Shown one piece after another: positions 1-7,916 of a stretch of 56,022 nt of DNA. The notes under the pieces were generated by a model. The model was not told where the DNA came from. It ran no database searches and was given only the letters and a program-made list of their open reading frames with translations. The translations under genes were made by a program, and so were the position numbers. Numbering within the stretch: position 1 is the first letter of the stretch; each line of letters begins with the position of its first letter. This DNA comes from JANWHZ01 sp035545555 (GTDB lineage: Bacteria; Patescibacteriota; Saccharimonadia; Saccharimonadales; UBA4665): positions 1 through 56,022 of the forward strand of contig DASZYD010000020.1 in NCBI GenBank assembly GCA_035545555.1. The letters are read 5' to 3'.

Positions 1-64
1 CATTACGGATTTTGTTGAGTACTTCGGCCTTGGTGTTTTGGTCAATGGGGATACCGGTCGGCAT
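1..64 (-). CDS. N-terminus of an unidentified protein, cut by the window edge
   Basis: An open frame begins with ATG at 64 and runs off the left edge after 21 codons without a stop. The visible residues begin MPTGIPIDQNTKAEVLNKIR. A good ribosome binding site (AAGGAG) lies about ten bases upstream, which supports a real start. The short polar, Lys-rich N-terminus is compatible with the helix-turn-helix end of an IS-type transposase, and the neighbouring recombinase fragment suggests a mobile context. Too little is visible to name it. Confidence 0.5.
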   Translation of the reverse strand, partial: MPTGIPIDQNTKAEVLNKIRN

Positions 65-152
65 GTCTGTTGCTCCTTACTGGTTACATATATTCTGCCT
101 GTGGAGTAGACAGTGTGTCCAGTTTAACTAGAGCGGGACAGTTAGCCAGATA

Positions 153-752
153 TTGGTCATTCTAAGCACCTCTTTTTACTACGGAAGATTTCAGTACCCA
201 GAAGCACCAGATGCTCCGTGGTATGACGGTGCTCATAAGCCACTGATTTCTAAGCAGCTTTTCGACTTAGTCCAAGAGACGCGAGGGGTTAATAAGGGGC
301 TATGGGGCTCAAAAACCTTTGCCTTTCGCGGAATCCTAAAATGCGGCCAATGCGATGCGGATATCACCGCCCAGGACAAGTTTAAGACGCTGAAAAATGG
401 TGATGTGAAACGATTCGTATACTACAACTGCACACGCCGCAAAGACCCGAATTGCAAAGAAAAGTACGTGAATGAAGACCGGCTTTGCGAGCTTATGAAT
501 GAGTTTATCGAGGCCCATCATAGCGAGATCAAAATAACGGAAAAGCTACGAGCAAAAGTAGATAAGCACATGTACATCACCAAGACGTTGCTAATGCACT
601 ACAAGATCGAGCAAAAGCTAGACGAGCCATTCATAGAATATGCCCGGTATGTGCTACTAAATGGCACGGAGAGCGAGAAAACGGGACTGGCGGCCGGCAT
701 AGAAACGATTTTACAACTCAATCACGGCCAGCTTGAGTTTTATGCTAAGTAG
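153..752 (+). pseudogene. Serine recombinase, 5'-truncated remnant
   Basis: The frame encodes only the C-terminal part of a large serine recombinase. The linker near the start (FYYGRFQY, then a KPLISKQLFDLVQ segment) matches the family's recombinase domain. It is followed by a zinc-ribbon with CGQC and a second Cys pair (NC...NC, residues about 62-102) and a helical tail. The N-terminal resolvase domain with the catalytic serine is missing: the frame is closed by a TAG at 129-131, and the listed start is a TTG at 153. Intact family members exceed 450 residues, against 199 here. It is probably not functional for integration. The break coincides with a possible IS end at about 100-150. Confidence 0.75.
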
Positions 753-753
753 C

Positions 754-1335
754 TCAAGTTAGGTGAGTTGCCGCAAGTAAGATAGCGATCAGCGCATCCA
801 CGCCTTTGTCGGCTAACCACTTAACCACGCTGATTATCTTTGGTTTGTCCTTTGACTCTTTTTTGAGCTCGTCCAACAATTCCTGAACTTTTTGTTGTAC
901 CTCTGGGTCGTATTGGGATAAGTTGATAGTTTGAGTGATTTGCTGCGCCTGCTGTTGGCTAATAGTGAGATTCAAAACCACCTTGCTATCCGGTGCAGAT
1001 TGTTTGGCTGCCTCGTTGTCTTTATCTCCGTCTCCGCCATATCCCCACGTTTCCAGCTCCTCGATCACCGACTTTATAAAAGCTTCTGCGTCGTTAAGCC
1101 CGCTTTGGTATGATCTGGCATACGCTGCACTATTGTCGCCACCCATGGTGATGACGCTTGGGTAAAAGCGTATTCTGTCGGCTCGCTTTTTGTATGATTC
1201 ACCCATTCGTTCACAGGTGGACGTTATGGTATTCCACCAAGTAGTAAAAGTTGAATCTTTGTTGTTCAAGTTTTTGAGTTCCGGGATCTTCTCTAGCTTT
1301 GTAGTGAAGAATTGAATCAGCTTATCGGTATTCAT
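754..1335 (-). CDS. Hypothetical protein with C-terminal hydrophobic helix
   Basis: A 193-residue protein of unknown function. The N-terminal two thirds are polar and helical with many Trp and Tyr residues. A Gln/Asn-rich stretch follows (NLTISQQQAQQITQTINLSQ), then a charged helix and a C-terminal hydrophobic segment (ADKGVDALIAILLAATHL). This layout (helical sensor, Gln-rich linker, terminal hydrophobic helix) resembles orphan cargo proteins of mobile islands, some of which are abortive-infection proteins, but I cannot assign a family. It is convergent with the recombinase remnant (one base apart), and its composition is lower in GC than the chromosome to the right, which fits transfer. Confidence 0.6.
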   Translation of the reverse strand: MNTDKLIQFFTTKLEKIPELKNLNNKDSTFTTWWNTITSTCERMGESYKKRADRIRFYPSVITMGGDNSAAYARSYQSGLNDAEAFIKSVIEELETWGYGGDGDKDNEAAKQSAPDSKVVLNLTISQQQAQQITQTINLSQYDPEVQQKVQELLDELKKESKDKPKIISVVKWLADKGVDALIAILLAATHLT

Positions 1336-1461
1336 ATCTGTTGATTATAGCCTCTCCGGCATCAGTCGGATAGGTCTAGGGAACGGGTCGGGTTTTGGGC
1401 TGCTTGCTCGCTCAGGACGGGAGCAACTGGGTTCGAACTAAATTACAGGGGTGAAATGAAA

Positions 1462-1483
1462 GAACCGCCCTTTCGGACGGTTC
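1462..1483 (-). terminator. Intrinsic terminator downstream of tRNA-Asn
   Basis: A 9-bp stem with one mismatch and a 4-base loop (GAACCGTCC / GGGCGGTTC as read on the minus strand) is followed on the minus strand by TTTCATTTC. It sits about 100 bases after the tRNA 3' end, in the right orientation to end its transcript. Confidence 0.55.
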
Positions 1484-1524
1484 CAACATTGTGTGCTTTG
1501 CAATCGGCACATTGCTTCTTGTCT

Positions 1525-1585
1525 GAGCAAGGAGAGAAGTTATTTCAGGTCATAGAACCTGGTCATCGCTTTTCTCTGCTTGCTC
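1525..1585. repeat. Long imperfect inverted repeat abutting the tRNA CCA end
   Basis: The left arm (1525-1539, GAGCAAGGAGAGAAG) can pair with the right arm (1569-1585, CTTTTCTCTGCTTGCTC). An inner hairpin (CAGGT 1546-1550 with ACCTG 1557-1561) lies between them. The right arm ends exactly one base before the encoded CCA of tRNA-Asn. It may be a structured 3' trailer of the tRNA transcript or the remnant of a small mobile element. Confidence 0.5.
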
Positions 1586-1899
1586 TGGCTCCGGGGACTG
1601 GATTCGAACCAGCGACCTAGTGGTTACACTTGCCCATGACTTTCGTCGTGGCGTGGACTATCTCATCATCCATATGGATGTAGGGCGCTTATGAGAGATT
1701 ATTGTTAGGCTCACTCTCTAGTCTCTGAACCTTCCAGAGGCCTTGATCCTACCTCTGGCTTGGCTGCGGATTGCCATATCGCCATCTGGCGACGCAGGCT
1801 TCCCGACAGTTCACCCTATGTTCACTTCGGCGTTACCACCGAAGGCTGCAGAAGCCTCTCGGCCTACAGCCACCCGCTCTACCGCTGAGCTACCCCGGA
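1586..1899 (-). tRNA. tRNA-Asn(GUU) interrupted by a group I intron
   Basis: The 5' exon (1866-1899, 34 nt) and 3' exon (1586-1626, 41 nt) join to a 75-nt tRNA. The acceptor stem TCCGGGG/CCCCGGA is perfect, the discriminator base is G, and CCA is encoded. The D arm (GCTC/GAGC), T arm (GCTGG TTCGAAT CCAGT) and anticodon stem (GGTGG/CCACT) all pair once the intron is removed. The spliced loop reads CTGTTAA, giving anticodon GUU for asparagine. The intron splits the anticodon between positions 35 and 36. Unspliced, the anticodon arm cannot form, so splicing is needed for function. The exon sequence closely resembles bacterial tRNA-Asn. Confidence 0.93.
1627..1865 (-). ncRNA. Group I self-splicing intron in the tRNA-Asn anticodon
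   Basis: This is a 239-nt intron without an open reading frame. The 5' exon end GGCUGU (1866-1871) pairs with an internal guide GCAGCC (1844-1849), leaving the U.G wobble that group I ribozymes require at the 5' splice site. The last intron base is G (1627), the omega-G. Core elements are recognisable in order: a Q-like segment (1793-1812, CUGUCGGGAAGCC), R (GUUCAGAGACUAGA, 1717-1730) and S (AGAUAGUCC, 1654-1662). GACUA in R pairs with UAGUC in S as P7. An extra hairpin (AGGCC GAGA GGCUU) extends P1. These features fit a small ORF-less group I intron like those in other bacterial tRNAs. Confidence 0.9.
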
Positions 1900-1997
1900 A
1901 TAATAAAAGAACATCTTAACATCCAGGCTCATTATATTCTATCCTTGGAGAGGTTTAAGACAAGGCGATTATAGCTGATCGGGCGCTCTCTGGCAAC

Positions 1998-3482
1998 TCA
2001 GGCTGCGAGCAGTGATTGTTCGAGCGGCGATGGCGGCTGAACTGACGGCGCGCGCGTCGCCGCGATACGGATTGCAGCGGCGATAGTCCATGCCTGCCCC
2101 GGCTCGGGAACGGGTAGCGTCTGGCCGGGCGACTCGGCACCGAAATGCGCGAGCGCTTCATCGCGGTCGTACCAGACTTTGCCGTTGCGGCTTACATAGA
2201 AGAACTCAGAGAACTCGCCGGCCTCCTCTAAGCTATGTACCAGACGATGCTCCAGATCGGCAGCAAGGTGCGGCAGGCCAGCGCGGCGGAAGCCTTTGGC
2301 GATGTCAAAAGTTTCCTTGGGCCACACGGTATTGGGGCCGTGGTAGTCGATGTAGCCGAGCAGATCCCAGTGTCGGATTGCCCGGCAACGTACCCCGACG
2401 GGTGTTAAGAGTTCGGCGCTGTATACCATCCGGGCAATGGCTGCGACGTAGCGCGCGGATTGATCGGGCGGCAGGTCGTATAGCAGCTGGCTGTCAAGAA
2501 AGGCCGCAGGGTTGGATGTGATGGTAGCGATTTGCCGCGGCTGTCCGTGCGCATCGATATCTAATCCTTGGGCGAAATAGTGCTGATCTTCCATCCATAA
2601 AGAAGCTACGGTCTGATCGCGCAGCTGTTCGGCTTGCTCGTGCCAACGCTGCCGATCGGCATTTGAACCGAGGCCGAGCCGTATGCCAGCCTGTAGTGCG
2701 TCATAGGCGTAGCCTTGTAACTCGATTGAGACAATACCGCCGTCGAAGTTAGGCGTTGCGCCGTCGGCATGGAGGTAGGAGGTGTAGGAGTCCTTCCACG
2801 ATTGGTTCGCAAGGCCGTTAGGATTGAGCCGCTTGTAGGGGAACAAGCCGACTGGCTGGCTGGCGATCTTGCCGCTTACCCAGTCCAGCGCAGCGACCAG
2901 GCAGTCGCGGACGCTCACGGTGCCGCCGTCTCTTCTGCTTAGTGTAGTGTGCAGGAGCTGTCCGCCGTACTTGTCGACATAGCGGCCGACGAGGCGGATG
3001 AAGAGCGGCGTGGCATCGTGGCTGCCATAGTAGACCATAGTATCAGTACCGTCGCCGCCCCACACGTGTTGCAGCTCGCGCAGAATGGCCTGCGAGTGTT
3101 CCGGAATGGGGTGGCTATTCAGCTGTAATGCCCGATACTCATGATGAATCTTGCCCGGCTCTTCTTCGCTGAGGCGGTCGGTTTTTGTGCCCTGCAGTTT
3201 GCAGAGCGTACAGATGATATGACGAACAAGCTTGGGATGTGTATCTAATAGATCTTCGGCAGTCTCAATAGAATCCCGACCGAATATGGCATATTGAAAA
3301 TGAGGGCCGATACTGGCGAAAACGCCCCACTGTTCCGGCGCTAGGACGAGCTGGGCGAAATCGTAGTGGGGCGGCCAGTGATTGCTGAACAATGCCCTGA
3401 TGCTTGCTTGACGGCGCTCCCTCGGTGCCTGCAGCCAGTGGTAGAGCGGATGCATAGTATGATCGTACCATAAGCGACACAT
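1998..3482 (-). CDS. Amylo-alpha-1,6-glucosidase-like (debranching-type) glycoside hydrolase
   Basis: A 494-residue (alpha/alpha)6-barrel-type glycosidase. Recognisable blocks are FGRDSIETAEDLL near the N-terminus, a central GLANQSWKDSYTS...DG segment followed by IELQGYAYDA, and VWPKETFDIAKGFRRAGL toward the C-terminus. This set is typical of the amylo-alpha-1,6-glucosidase / glycogen-debranching C-terminal family, whose close relatives also hydrolyse mannosyl- or glucosyl-glycerate. The N-terminal beta domain of full debranching enzymes is absent. ATG at 3482 is chosen because longer starts overlap the upstream glycosyltransferase; ATG at 3455 is an alternative, and neither has a Shine-Dalgarno site. 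It is the last gene of a minus-strand run with two GT4 enzymes. Confidence 0.75.
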   Translation of the reverse strand: MCRLWYDHTMHPLYHWLQAPRERRQASIRALFSNHWPPHYDFAQLVLAPEQWGVFASIGPHFQYAIFGRDSIETAEDLLDTHPKLVRHIICTLCKLQGTKTDRLSEEEPGKIHHEYRALQLNSHPIPEHSQAILRELQHVWGGDGTDTMVYYGSHDATPLFIRLVGRYVDKYGGQLLHTTLSRRDGGTVSVRDCLVAALDWVSGKIASQPVGLFPYKRLNPNGLANQSWKDSYTSYLHADGATPNFDGGIVSIELQGYAYDALQAGIRLGLGSNADRQRWHEQAEQLRDQTVASLWMEDQHYFAQGLDIDAHGQPRQIATITSNPAAFLDSQLLYDLPPDQSARYVAAIARMVYSAELLTPVGVRCRAIRHWDLLGYIDYHGPNTVWPKETFDIAKGFRRAGLPHLAADLEHRLVHSLEEAGEFSEFFYVSRNGKVWYDRDEALAHFGAESPGQTLPVPEPGQAWTIAAAIRIAATRAPSVQPPSPLEQSLLAA

Positions 3483-3516
3483 AGCCGCGCTAGCATGATG
3501 GAGCCGGAATGTCGTT

Positions 3517-4563
3517 CTATCTGGCAGGGTTGCCCGGGAGTATCTGTTGGTAGACAGCAAGATAGTTCCTGGCCATTGCGCTAGCAGAAAAGCGCTGCTC
3601 GACGGCAGCACGGCAGGCAGCGCGGTCGAGCCGGTCGACCACAGCGACCTTAGCGGTCATCTCCTCAACCGTCTTACAGATATAACCCGTTTTGCCGTCT
3701 GCAATGAGTTCAGGAAGCGAGCCGCGGCCGAGAGCGATGACCGGCGTGCCGCACGCCATGGCCTCGACATTGACCAGCCCAAACGGTTCCTCCCATTGGA
3801 TGGGGCTAAGGAGCGCAACGGCGTGCTGGAGGAGCTCGACTTTTTGCGCGTGATTCACCTCGCCTATAAATGTCGCGGTTTTATTGTCGAGCAGCGGCGC
3901 GACTTCTTGCTCGAAGTATACTTTGTCAACCGCATCTACTTTGGCGGCGAGCTTGATAGGAATGCCGGCGGCGCGTGCTACTCTGATTGCTTCAACCGGA
4001 CCCTTCTCCGGCGACATGCGGCCGAGGAACGCCAGATAGGAGCGGCTGCCGGTGCCCACCGAAAACCGTTCGACTTCTATACCGTTGTACACATTGCCGA
4101 CGTAGTGCAATGCAGGCATGCCACGGCGCTGGCTGAGGCTGATGCTGACGAATGATCGCTCCGCGAATGGCGCAAACGAAACTCGCTGGTCTTCCGTGCA
4201 GAGCTGGCCGTGGAGTGTGGTAACGACCGGCGTAGACAAGGTTCCGACGAATGGCAGAAGCCGCCAGCCGAGATGGTTATGGATGACATCGAATGATCCG
4301 GCCCGCAGGATATCAATCGCTTTGCCGGTGCCGATGTATTTGTACTTTTCGCGGAACTGCAGCATCTTCGGATCGGCGCGTAAGCTGTGCGGAAAGACGG
4401 GCAAGAGCTTGGCGCTGGTATGCGAATCGCCGGTAGCGATCAGCGTCACCTCGTGGCCCATCCGTACGAGTTGTTCGGCGAGGTTGGCGACCACGAGCTC
4501 GGTGCCGCCATAGCTCGTTGGGGGGACCGACTCTTCGAACGGGGCCACAAGTGCGATCCTCAT
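3517..4563 (-). CDS. GT4 family glycosyltransferase
   Basis: A 348-residue GT-B retaining glycosyltransferase. The N-terminal domain begins MRIALVAPFEESVPPTSYGGTELVVANLAE, the donor-side Rossmann fold contains FLGRMSPEKGPVEAI, and the EX7E signature appears in EPFGLVNVEAMACGTPVIA. It transfers an activated sugar to an unknown acceptor in the cytoplasm or at the inner membrane face. Its ATG overlaps the stop of the upstream GT4 gene by four bases (ATGA), so the two are translationally coupled. Confidence 0.85.
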   Translation of the reverse strand: MRIALVAPFEESVPPTSYGGTELVVANLAEQLVRMGHEVTLIATGDSHTSAKLLPVFPHSLRADPKMLQFREKYKYIGTGKAIDILRAGSFDVIHNHLGWRLLPFVGTLSTPVVTTLHGQLCTEDQRVSFAPFAERSFVSISLSQRRGMPALHYVGNVYNGIEVERFSVGTGSRSYLAFLGRMSPEKGPVEAIRVARAAGIPIKLAAKVDAVDKVYFEQEVAPLLDNKTATFIGEVNHAQKVELLQHAVALLSPIQWEEPFGLVNVEAMACGTPVIALGRGSLPELIADGKTGYICKTVEEMTAKVAVVDRLDRAACRAAVEQRFSASAMARNYLAVYQQILPGNPAR

Positions 4564-5810
4564 ACGCTGGCCCCGTTGATTATGGAGGTCATGTAATGCA
4601 GTGTGGCCTCAGCGATCTTGGGCCAGACAAAATTGTCGATGACGCGCTGCCGTGCGGCGTCGCTGTATGCTGCCTTGCCTTTCTGCAAGACAGTAGCTAT
4701 ACGATCGGCCATCCCGGATGCATCGCCAGGCGATACCAAGTAGCCGGTCTTACTGTCGATGACAGTATACTGCAGGCCGCCGGTGCGCGACGCGATGACC
4801 GGCGTGCCACATGCCATCGCTTCAAGCGGAACGATGCCGAACGGCTCATAGAGTGAGGGCACCACGCATGCGTCAGCTGCTACATAATAGGGCGCGATCT
4901 CTTCCTGCTTTTTCGCGCCAAGGAAACGGACGCGCCGGTGAATGCCAAGCTCTTTGGCGATCGTCGTCAACCGGTCGATCTCACCCTTGTCCAGTCCTTT
5001 CTTTTCAGAGTTTTGACCGCCGCCAACGATGTATAGCTTGGCTGTTGCTACTGCCGGCGGCAGCTGTGCAAGCGCATGCAGCAACACCTCAAGGCCTTTG
5101 CGCCACTCGATCCGCCCCACATACAACAGTATTGGGCGGTCCGTTGCGAGGTGCAGCCGCGACCGGGCACGCTGCTGGTCGCCCGGCTGGAAGAGCCTTG
5201 TGTCGACGCCGATAGGGATACAGGTAATCTTGCTGACGGGCACGTCAAAGAACTGATGTATCTCTTCCTGCTCGATCGGGCTGGTGGCGACTACGCCGTT
5301 GACCGTCTGCGCAATTTTTCTCTCCCATGAAGCGCGCGTCTGGAAGAATACATAGTCTTCCTGCTGGGCGATATACTCCTTTAGCGCGTTAAACCGTATC
5401 TGACCGATGGAATGATAGACGTGCACCTGCGGCAGTTTGAGCTGCCGGGCCAGCTTCATGCCGATGATGCCCGAGAACCAGTAGTTGGAGTGGATAATGT
5501 CGTAGTGTAGGTGTTCCTCGCTGATGAACTTGCGTACGTTTGCAGTAAATTCCTCGACGACGTACAGGAAGTTGTCGCGGGGCATGTAGTGTTTCGGGCC
5601 GGCCTTGACGCGGATGACGCGCAGCCCTTTCGCGACAGTGACGACATGTGTCTTGGTGATTTTATCCCAGCGGGTATAAATGTCTACCTCGGCGCCGAGC
5701 TTCACGAGGAACTTCGCAAGGTTCAGGACGTATACATTCTGGCCGCCGCTCTCTTTTGTGCCGATTTTGGCGAGCGGATCAGAATGGTCGGCGATCATCA
5801 GAACACGCAT
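4560..5810 (-). CDS. GT4 glycosyltransferase resembling sucrose-phosphate synthase
   Basis: A 416-residue GT-B glycosyltransferase. ATG at 5810 is chosen over an upstream in-frame extension because the family fold starts there (MRVLMIADHSDPLAKIGTKESGGQNVYV). The SGGQNVYV loop and the GVDTRLFQPGD, LYVGRIEWRKGLEVLLHAL and EPFGIVPLEAMACGTPVIASRTGG blocks resemble sucrose-phosphate synthases and D-inositol-3-phosphate glycosyltransferases. A sucrose-phosphatase-like HAD enzyme is encoded 1 kb away on the other strand, which favours a two-step phosphorylated-sugar route. The acceptor is not determined by sequence. Confidence 0.83.
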   Translation of the reverse strand: MRVLMIADHSDPLAKIGTKESGGQNVYVLNLAKFLVKLGAEVDIYTRWDKITKTHVVTVAKGLRVIRVKAGPKHYMPRDNFLYVVEEFTANVRKFISEEHLHYDIIHSNYWFSGIIGMKLARQLKLPQVHVYHSIGQIRFNALKEYIAQQEDYVFFQTRASWERKIAQTVNGVVATSPIEQEEIHQFFDVPVSKITCIPIGVDTRLFQPGDQQRARSRLHLATDRPILLYVGRIEWRKGLEVLLHALAQLPPAVATAKLYIVGGGQNSEKKGLDKGEIDRLTTIAKELGIHRRVRFLGAKKQEEIAPYYVAADACVVPSLYEPFGIVPLEAMACGTPVIASRTGGLQYTVIDSKTGYLVSPGDASGMADRIATVLQKGKAAYSDAARQRVIDNFVWPKIAEATLHYMTSIINGASV

Positions 5811-5866
5811 GAGTTGCTCCGTGTCTACACACCTTACGATTGCGCAATCATTGTAGCACAGCCCCG

Positions 5867-6745
5867 CTATATGGAGCGAGCGGACGGTAGTGCCGGCAGC
5901 GCGGTCACGTGCCGCAACCATTCCAGCGCGATTGCACACTGCTTTGCCTGCAGGAGCCGCACGGCCGGGTCGAGGCCGGCTGGGTTTGGGCCGGCGCTGT
6001 CGTCGGCAAAAAAGCCGGCGAGCACGCTGAGCACCGCGATATCGCAGAAGAGCTGTTCCCAGGGCTTCGGGCCGCCCTCAAGGTAGAGATTTACCAGCCA
6101 CATCATCCGGTCAATCGTATCGCTGCCGCGGCTGGCATGATCCCAGTCGATCAATACGACGCCGTGGCCGGTGATGCATATGTTACCTGCCCGTAGATCA
6201 AGATGGACGAGATGGGTGCCCTCGAGCACGGCTTGGTTTTCGAGCGCGAGCAGTGTTGGTATGGCGGCTTCCAGCCATGTCCGCGGCACGCCCGCCAGGG
6301 CCGGAACATCATAGTCTTTCCGGACGACATTTTTCCAGCGCCGCATCGGCTGCGTTGCTTCGATGGTCGGCAGGTCGGGTGCAGGATAGGTAGCGACCGT
6401 AGCAAGGCAGTCGCTGACCTGCGGAATCATTGCGTCGTCCCATGGCGGCGGCCAGCTGCCGGTAATATCCTCGTGGATGAACACCACTGTGTCACCTTCC
6501 CGGGCCGTGCCCAGCAGTGCGGGAATAAACGGCGCATGGTATTGGCCGCAGAAGGCGATTTCCCGCTCCAGCTTTTCGCGTACATAGGGCTGGTCGGCAG
6601 ACTTAATGAATACGGAAGTTCCGTCGGCAAGCGTCCCCTGCCACCCAAGCGCGGCAGTAAAGCCACGGGTTACGACCGGTGTGAGCACTTGCACGCGCTG
6701 CCCGAGCGCTTTATATGTTGCCGCTTCGACTGCCCGCGTGTTCAT
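5867..6745 (-). CDS. Aminoglycoside-phosphotransferase-fold sugar/small-molecule kinase
   Basis: A 292-residue protein kinase-like phosphotransferase of the APH family. The Brenner-type catalytic loop reads HLDLRAGNI (usual HxDxxxxN) and the metal-binding segment reads VLIDWDHAS (usual DxD). The N-terminal lobe has a conserved Lys in SVFIKSADQPYVREKLEREI. Such kinases phosphorylate sugars, choline, aminoglycosides or other small molecules. Between a GT4 cluster and a sugar-phosphatase homologue, a sugar or glycerol-type substrate is more likely than an antibiotic. It is divergent from the HAD gene across a 100-base promoter region. Confidence 0.75.
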   Translation of the reverse strand: MNTRAVEAATYKALGQRVQVLTPVVTRGFTAALGWQGTLADGTSVFIKSADQPYVREKLEREIAFCGQYHAPFIPALLGTAREGDTVVFIHEDITGSWPPPWDDAMIPQVSDCLATVATYPAPDLPTIEATQPMRRWKNVVRKDYDVPALAGVPRTWLEAAIPTLLALENQAVLEGTHLVHLDLRAGNICITGHGVVLIDWDHASRGSDTIDRMMWLVNLYLEGGPKPWEQLFCDIAVLSVLAGFFADDSAGPNPAGLDPAVRLLQAKQCAIALEWLRHVTALPALPSARSI

Positions 6746-6771
6746 ATGTTTTTATTTTTAATTCCTTCCTG

Positions 6772-6777
6772 TATAAT
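6772..6777 (+). promoter_or_regulatory. -10 element TATAAT for the HAD phosphatase gene
   Basis: A perfect TATAAT lies in the AT-rich spacer between the divergent APH and HAD genes. Predicted transcription start is about 6784, before both candidate starts (TTG 6792, ATG 6849). Confidence 0.55.
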
Positions 6778-6848
6778 GATACACGCATAGGTTGGAGCCA
6801 ATAGTTGCGTTTGTCGCCTATCATTCGGCCTCCTCTGCCCTGTGCGTT

Positions 6849-7904
6849 ATGAGATTACCCACTGCAGCAAGCGCGAAGTTTTGGCATGGTACGTCACTTG
6901 CCCGGAAGATATTGTGGCAAGCGCTCAACGGCGTTGAGACGCCGCGCCTATTGCTGACTGACATTGACGGCACGTTCATCGATAAGCAAGCTGAGCGTGG
7001 CGAGAGCCAGGCGGTACGGCGCCTGACGCAGTATCTGGCGCAAAAGAGCTATGGACTTGTTGCTATCACCGGCCGTGATCTGCCGATGATGGTGCGCGAT
7101 CATAAAAAGGGCATCCTGCCCCTCTTTGATGTCGTGATTACCTCAGTCGGCACAGAGCGCTATATTTTGCGCAGCGGCGCGTATACCAAGGACGCACGGT
7201 ATGAGAGGTATCTGGCGGAGACAATAGGCTTTGACCGGGGGCTTATCTTATCACACTGCCAGCGCTTTCTCACGCTTGTAAACGGCACACTGGCGCCACG
7301 GCATTCATTCCTAAAACATGTCAGCCTGCGCCTGCAGCCGCGTGACAGGTCTGATGCCACCCGGAAGGGCGTCAAGTCGCCGCAGCCGTTTAAAATATCA
7401 TTCAATTTTTACGGTGACAAAAAAGTTTCAGCCTTTTTGTATGAGACGTTCCGGGCGCTGTTGGACCAGGCTGGTCTGGAGAATATCCGGCTGGTATTTT
7501 CGGTCGAACCGCGCGCGAGTCGGATGATTAAAAATAATATCGATGTGGTGCCGCTTGAAAAGAGCGGTGCGGCCACTATGCTCATTGAGGAAGTGCAGGC
7601 CGCGTTCGGAGATATTTTCAGCGTATATGCCGGAGATTCGATGAATGATTACGATGCCATACAGAGCGTGGGCGATGCCGCAGTTGTCGTCGGCAATGCT
7701 GATCCGGAGCTCATTGCACAGTTGGGCCTCAGCCGTTCGTTCGTGCCGGTGCGCCATATCGGCCGGAAGCGGGTTCCGCGTTATATCTACGTGGGGCCTA
7801 CCACCATAGAGCGCGGTCCGGTGTCGTTATTGTCGGGAGTACGGTCACTGGAAGTGCTGCTGGCAAGCCAGACGGCTACGGCAATGGCGCCGGACCTGCT
7901 GTAG
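6849..7904 (+). CDS. HAD-superfamily phosphatase, sucrose-6-phosphate-phosphatase-like
   Basis: A 351-residue Cof/SPP-type HAD hydrolase from ATG 6849 (an in-frame TTG at 6792 would add 19 residues). Motif I is TDIDGT with both catalytic aspartates, motif II is AITGRD, a motif III Lys is likely in VVPLEKSGAATML, and motif IV is YAGDSMNDYDA. The C2-type cap lies between motifs II and III. Such enzymes dephosphorylate sucrose-, trehalose- or glucosylglycerol-type phosphates. With the SPS-like GT4 it suggests synthesis of a soluble disaccharide or glycoside, perhaps a compatible solute. The substrate is inferred from context only. Confidence 0.78.
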   Translation: MRLPTAASAKFWHGTSLARKILWQALNGVETPRLLLTDIDGTFIDKQAERGESQAVRRLTQYLAQKSYGLVAITGRDLPMMVRDHKKGILPLFDVVITSVGTERYILRSGAYTKDARYERYLAETIGFDRGLILSHCQRFLTLVNGTLAPRHSFLKHVSLRLQPRDRSDATRKGVKSPQPFKISFNFYGDKKVSAFLYETFRALLDQAGLENIRLVFSVEPRASRMIKNNIDVVPLEKSGAATMLIEEVQAAFGDIFSVYAGDSMNDYDAIQSVGDAAVVVGNADPELIAQLGLSRSFVPVRHIGRKRVPRYIYVGPTTIERGPVSLLSGVRSLEVLLASQTATAMAPDLL

Positions 7905-7916
7905 GTTACGCCGATG

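Noticed and set aside
1400..1440. A second complete tRNA gene left of tRNA-Asn
   Set aside because: Only a T-arm-like segment matches; no acceptor stem, D arm or anticodon arm can be built.
3547..4155. A 202-codon frame opposite the GT4 gene
   Set aside because: Shadow of the conserved glycosyltransferase; no promoter, no start signal and no family.
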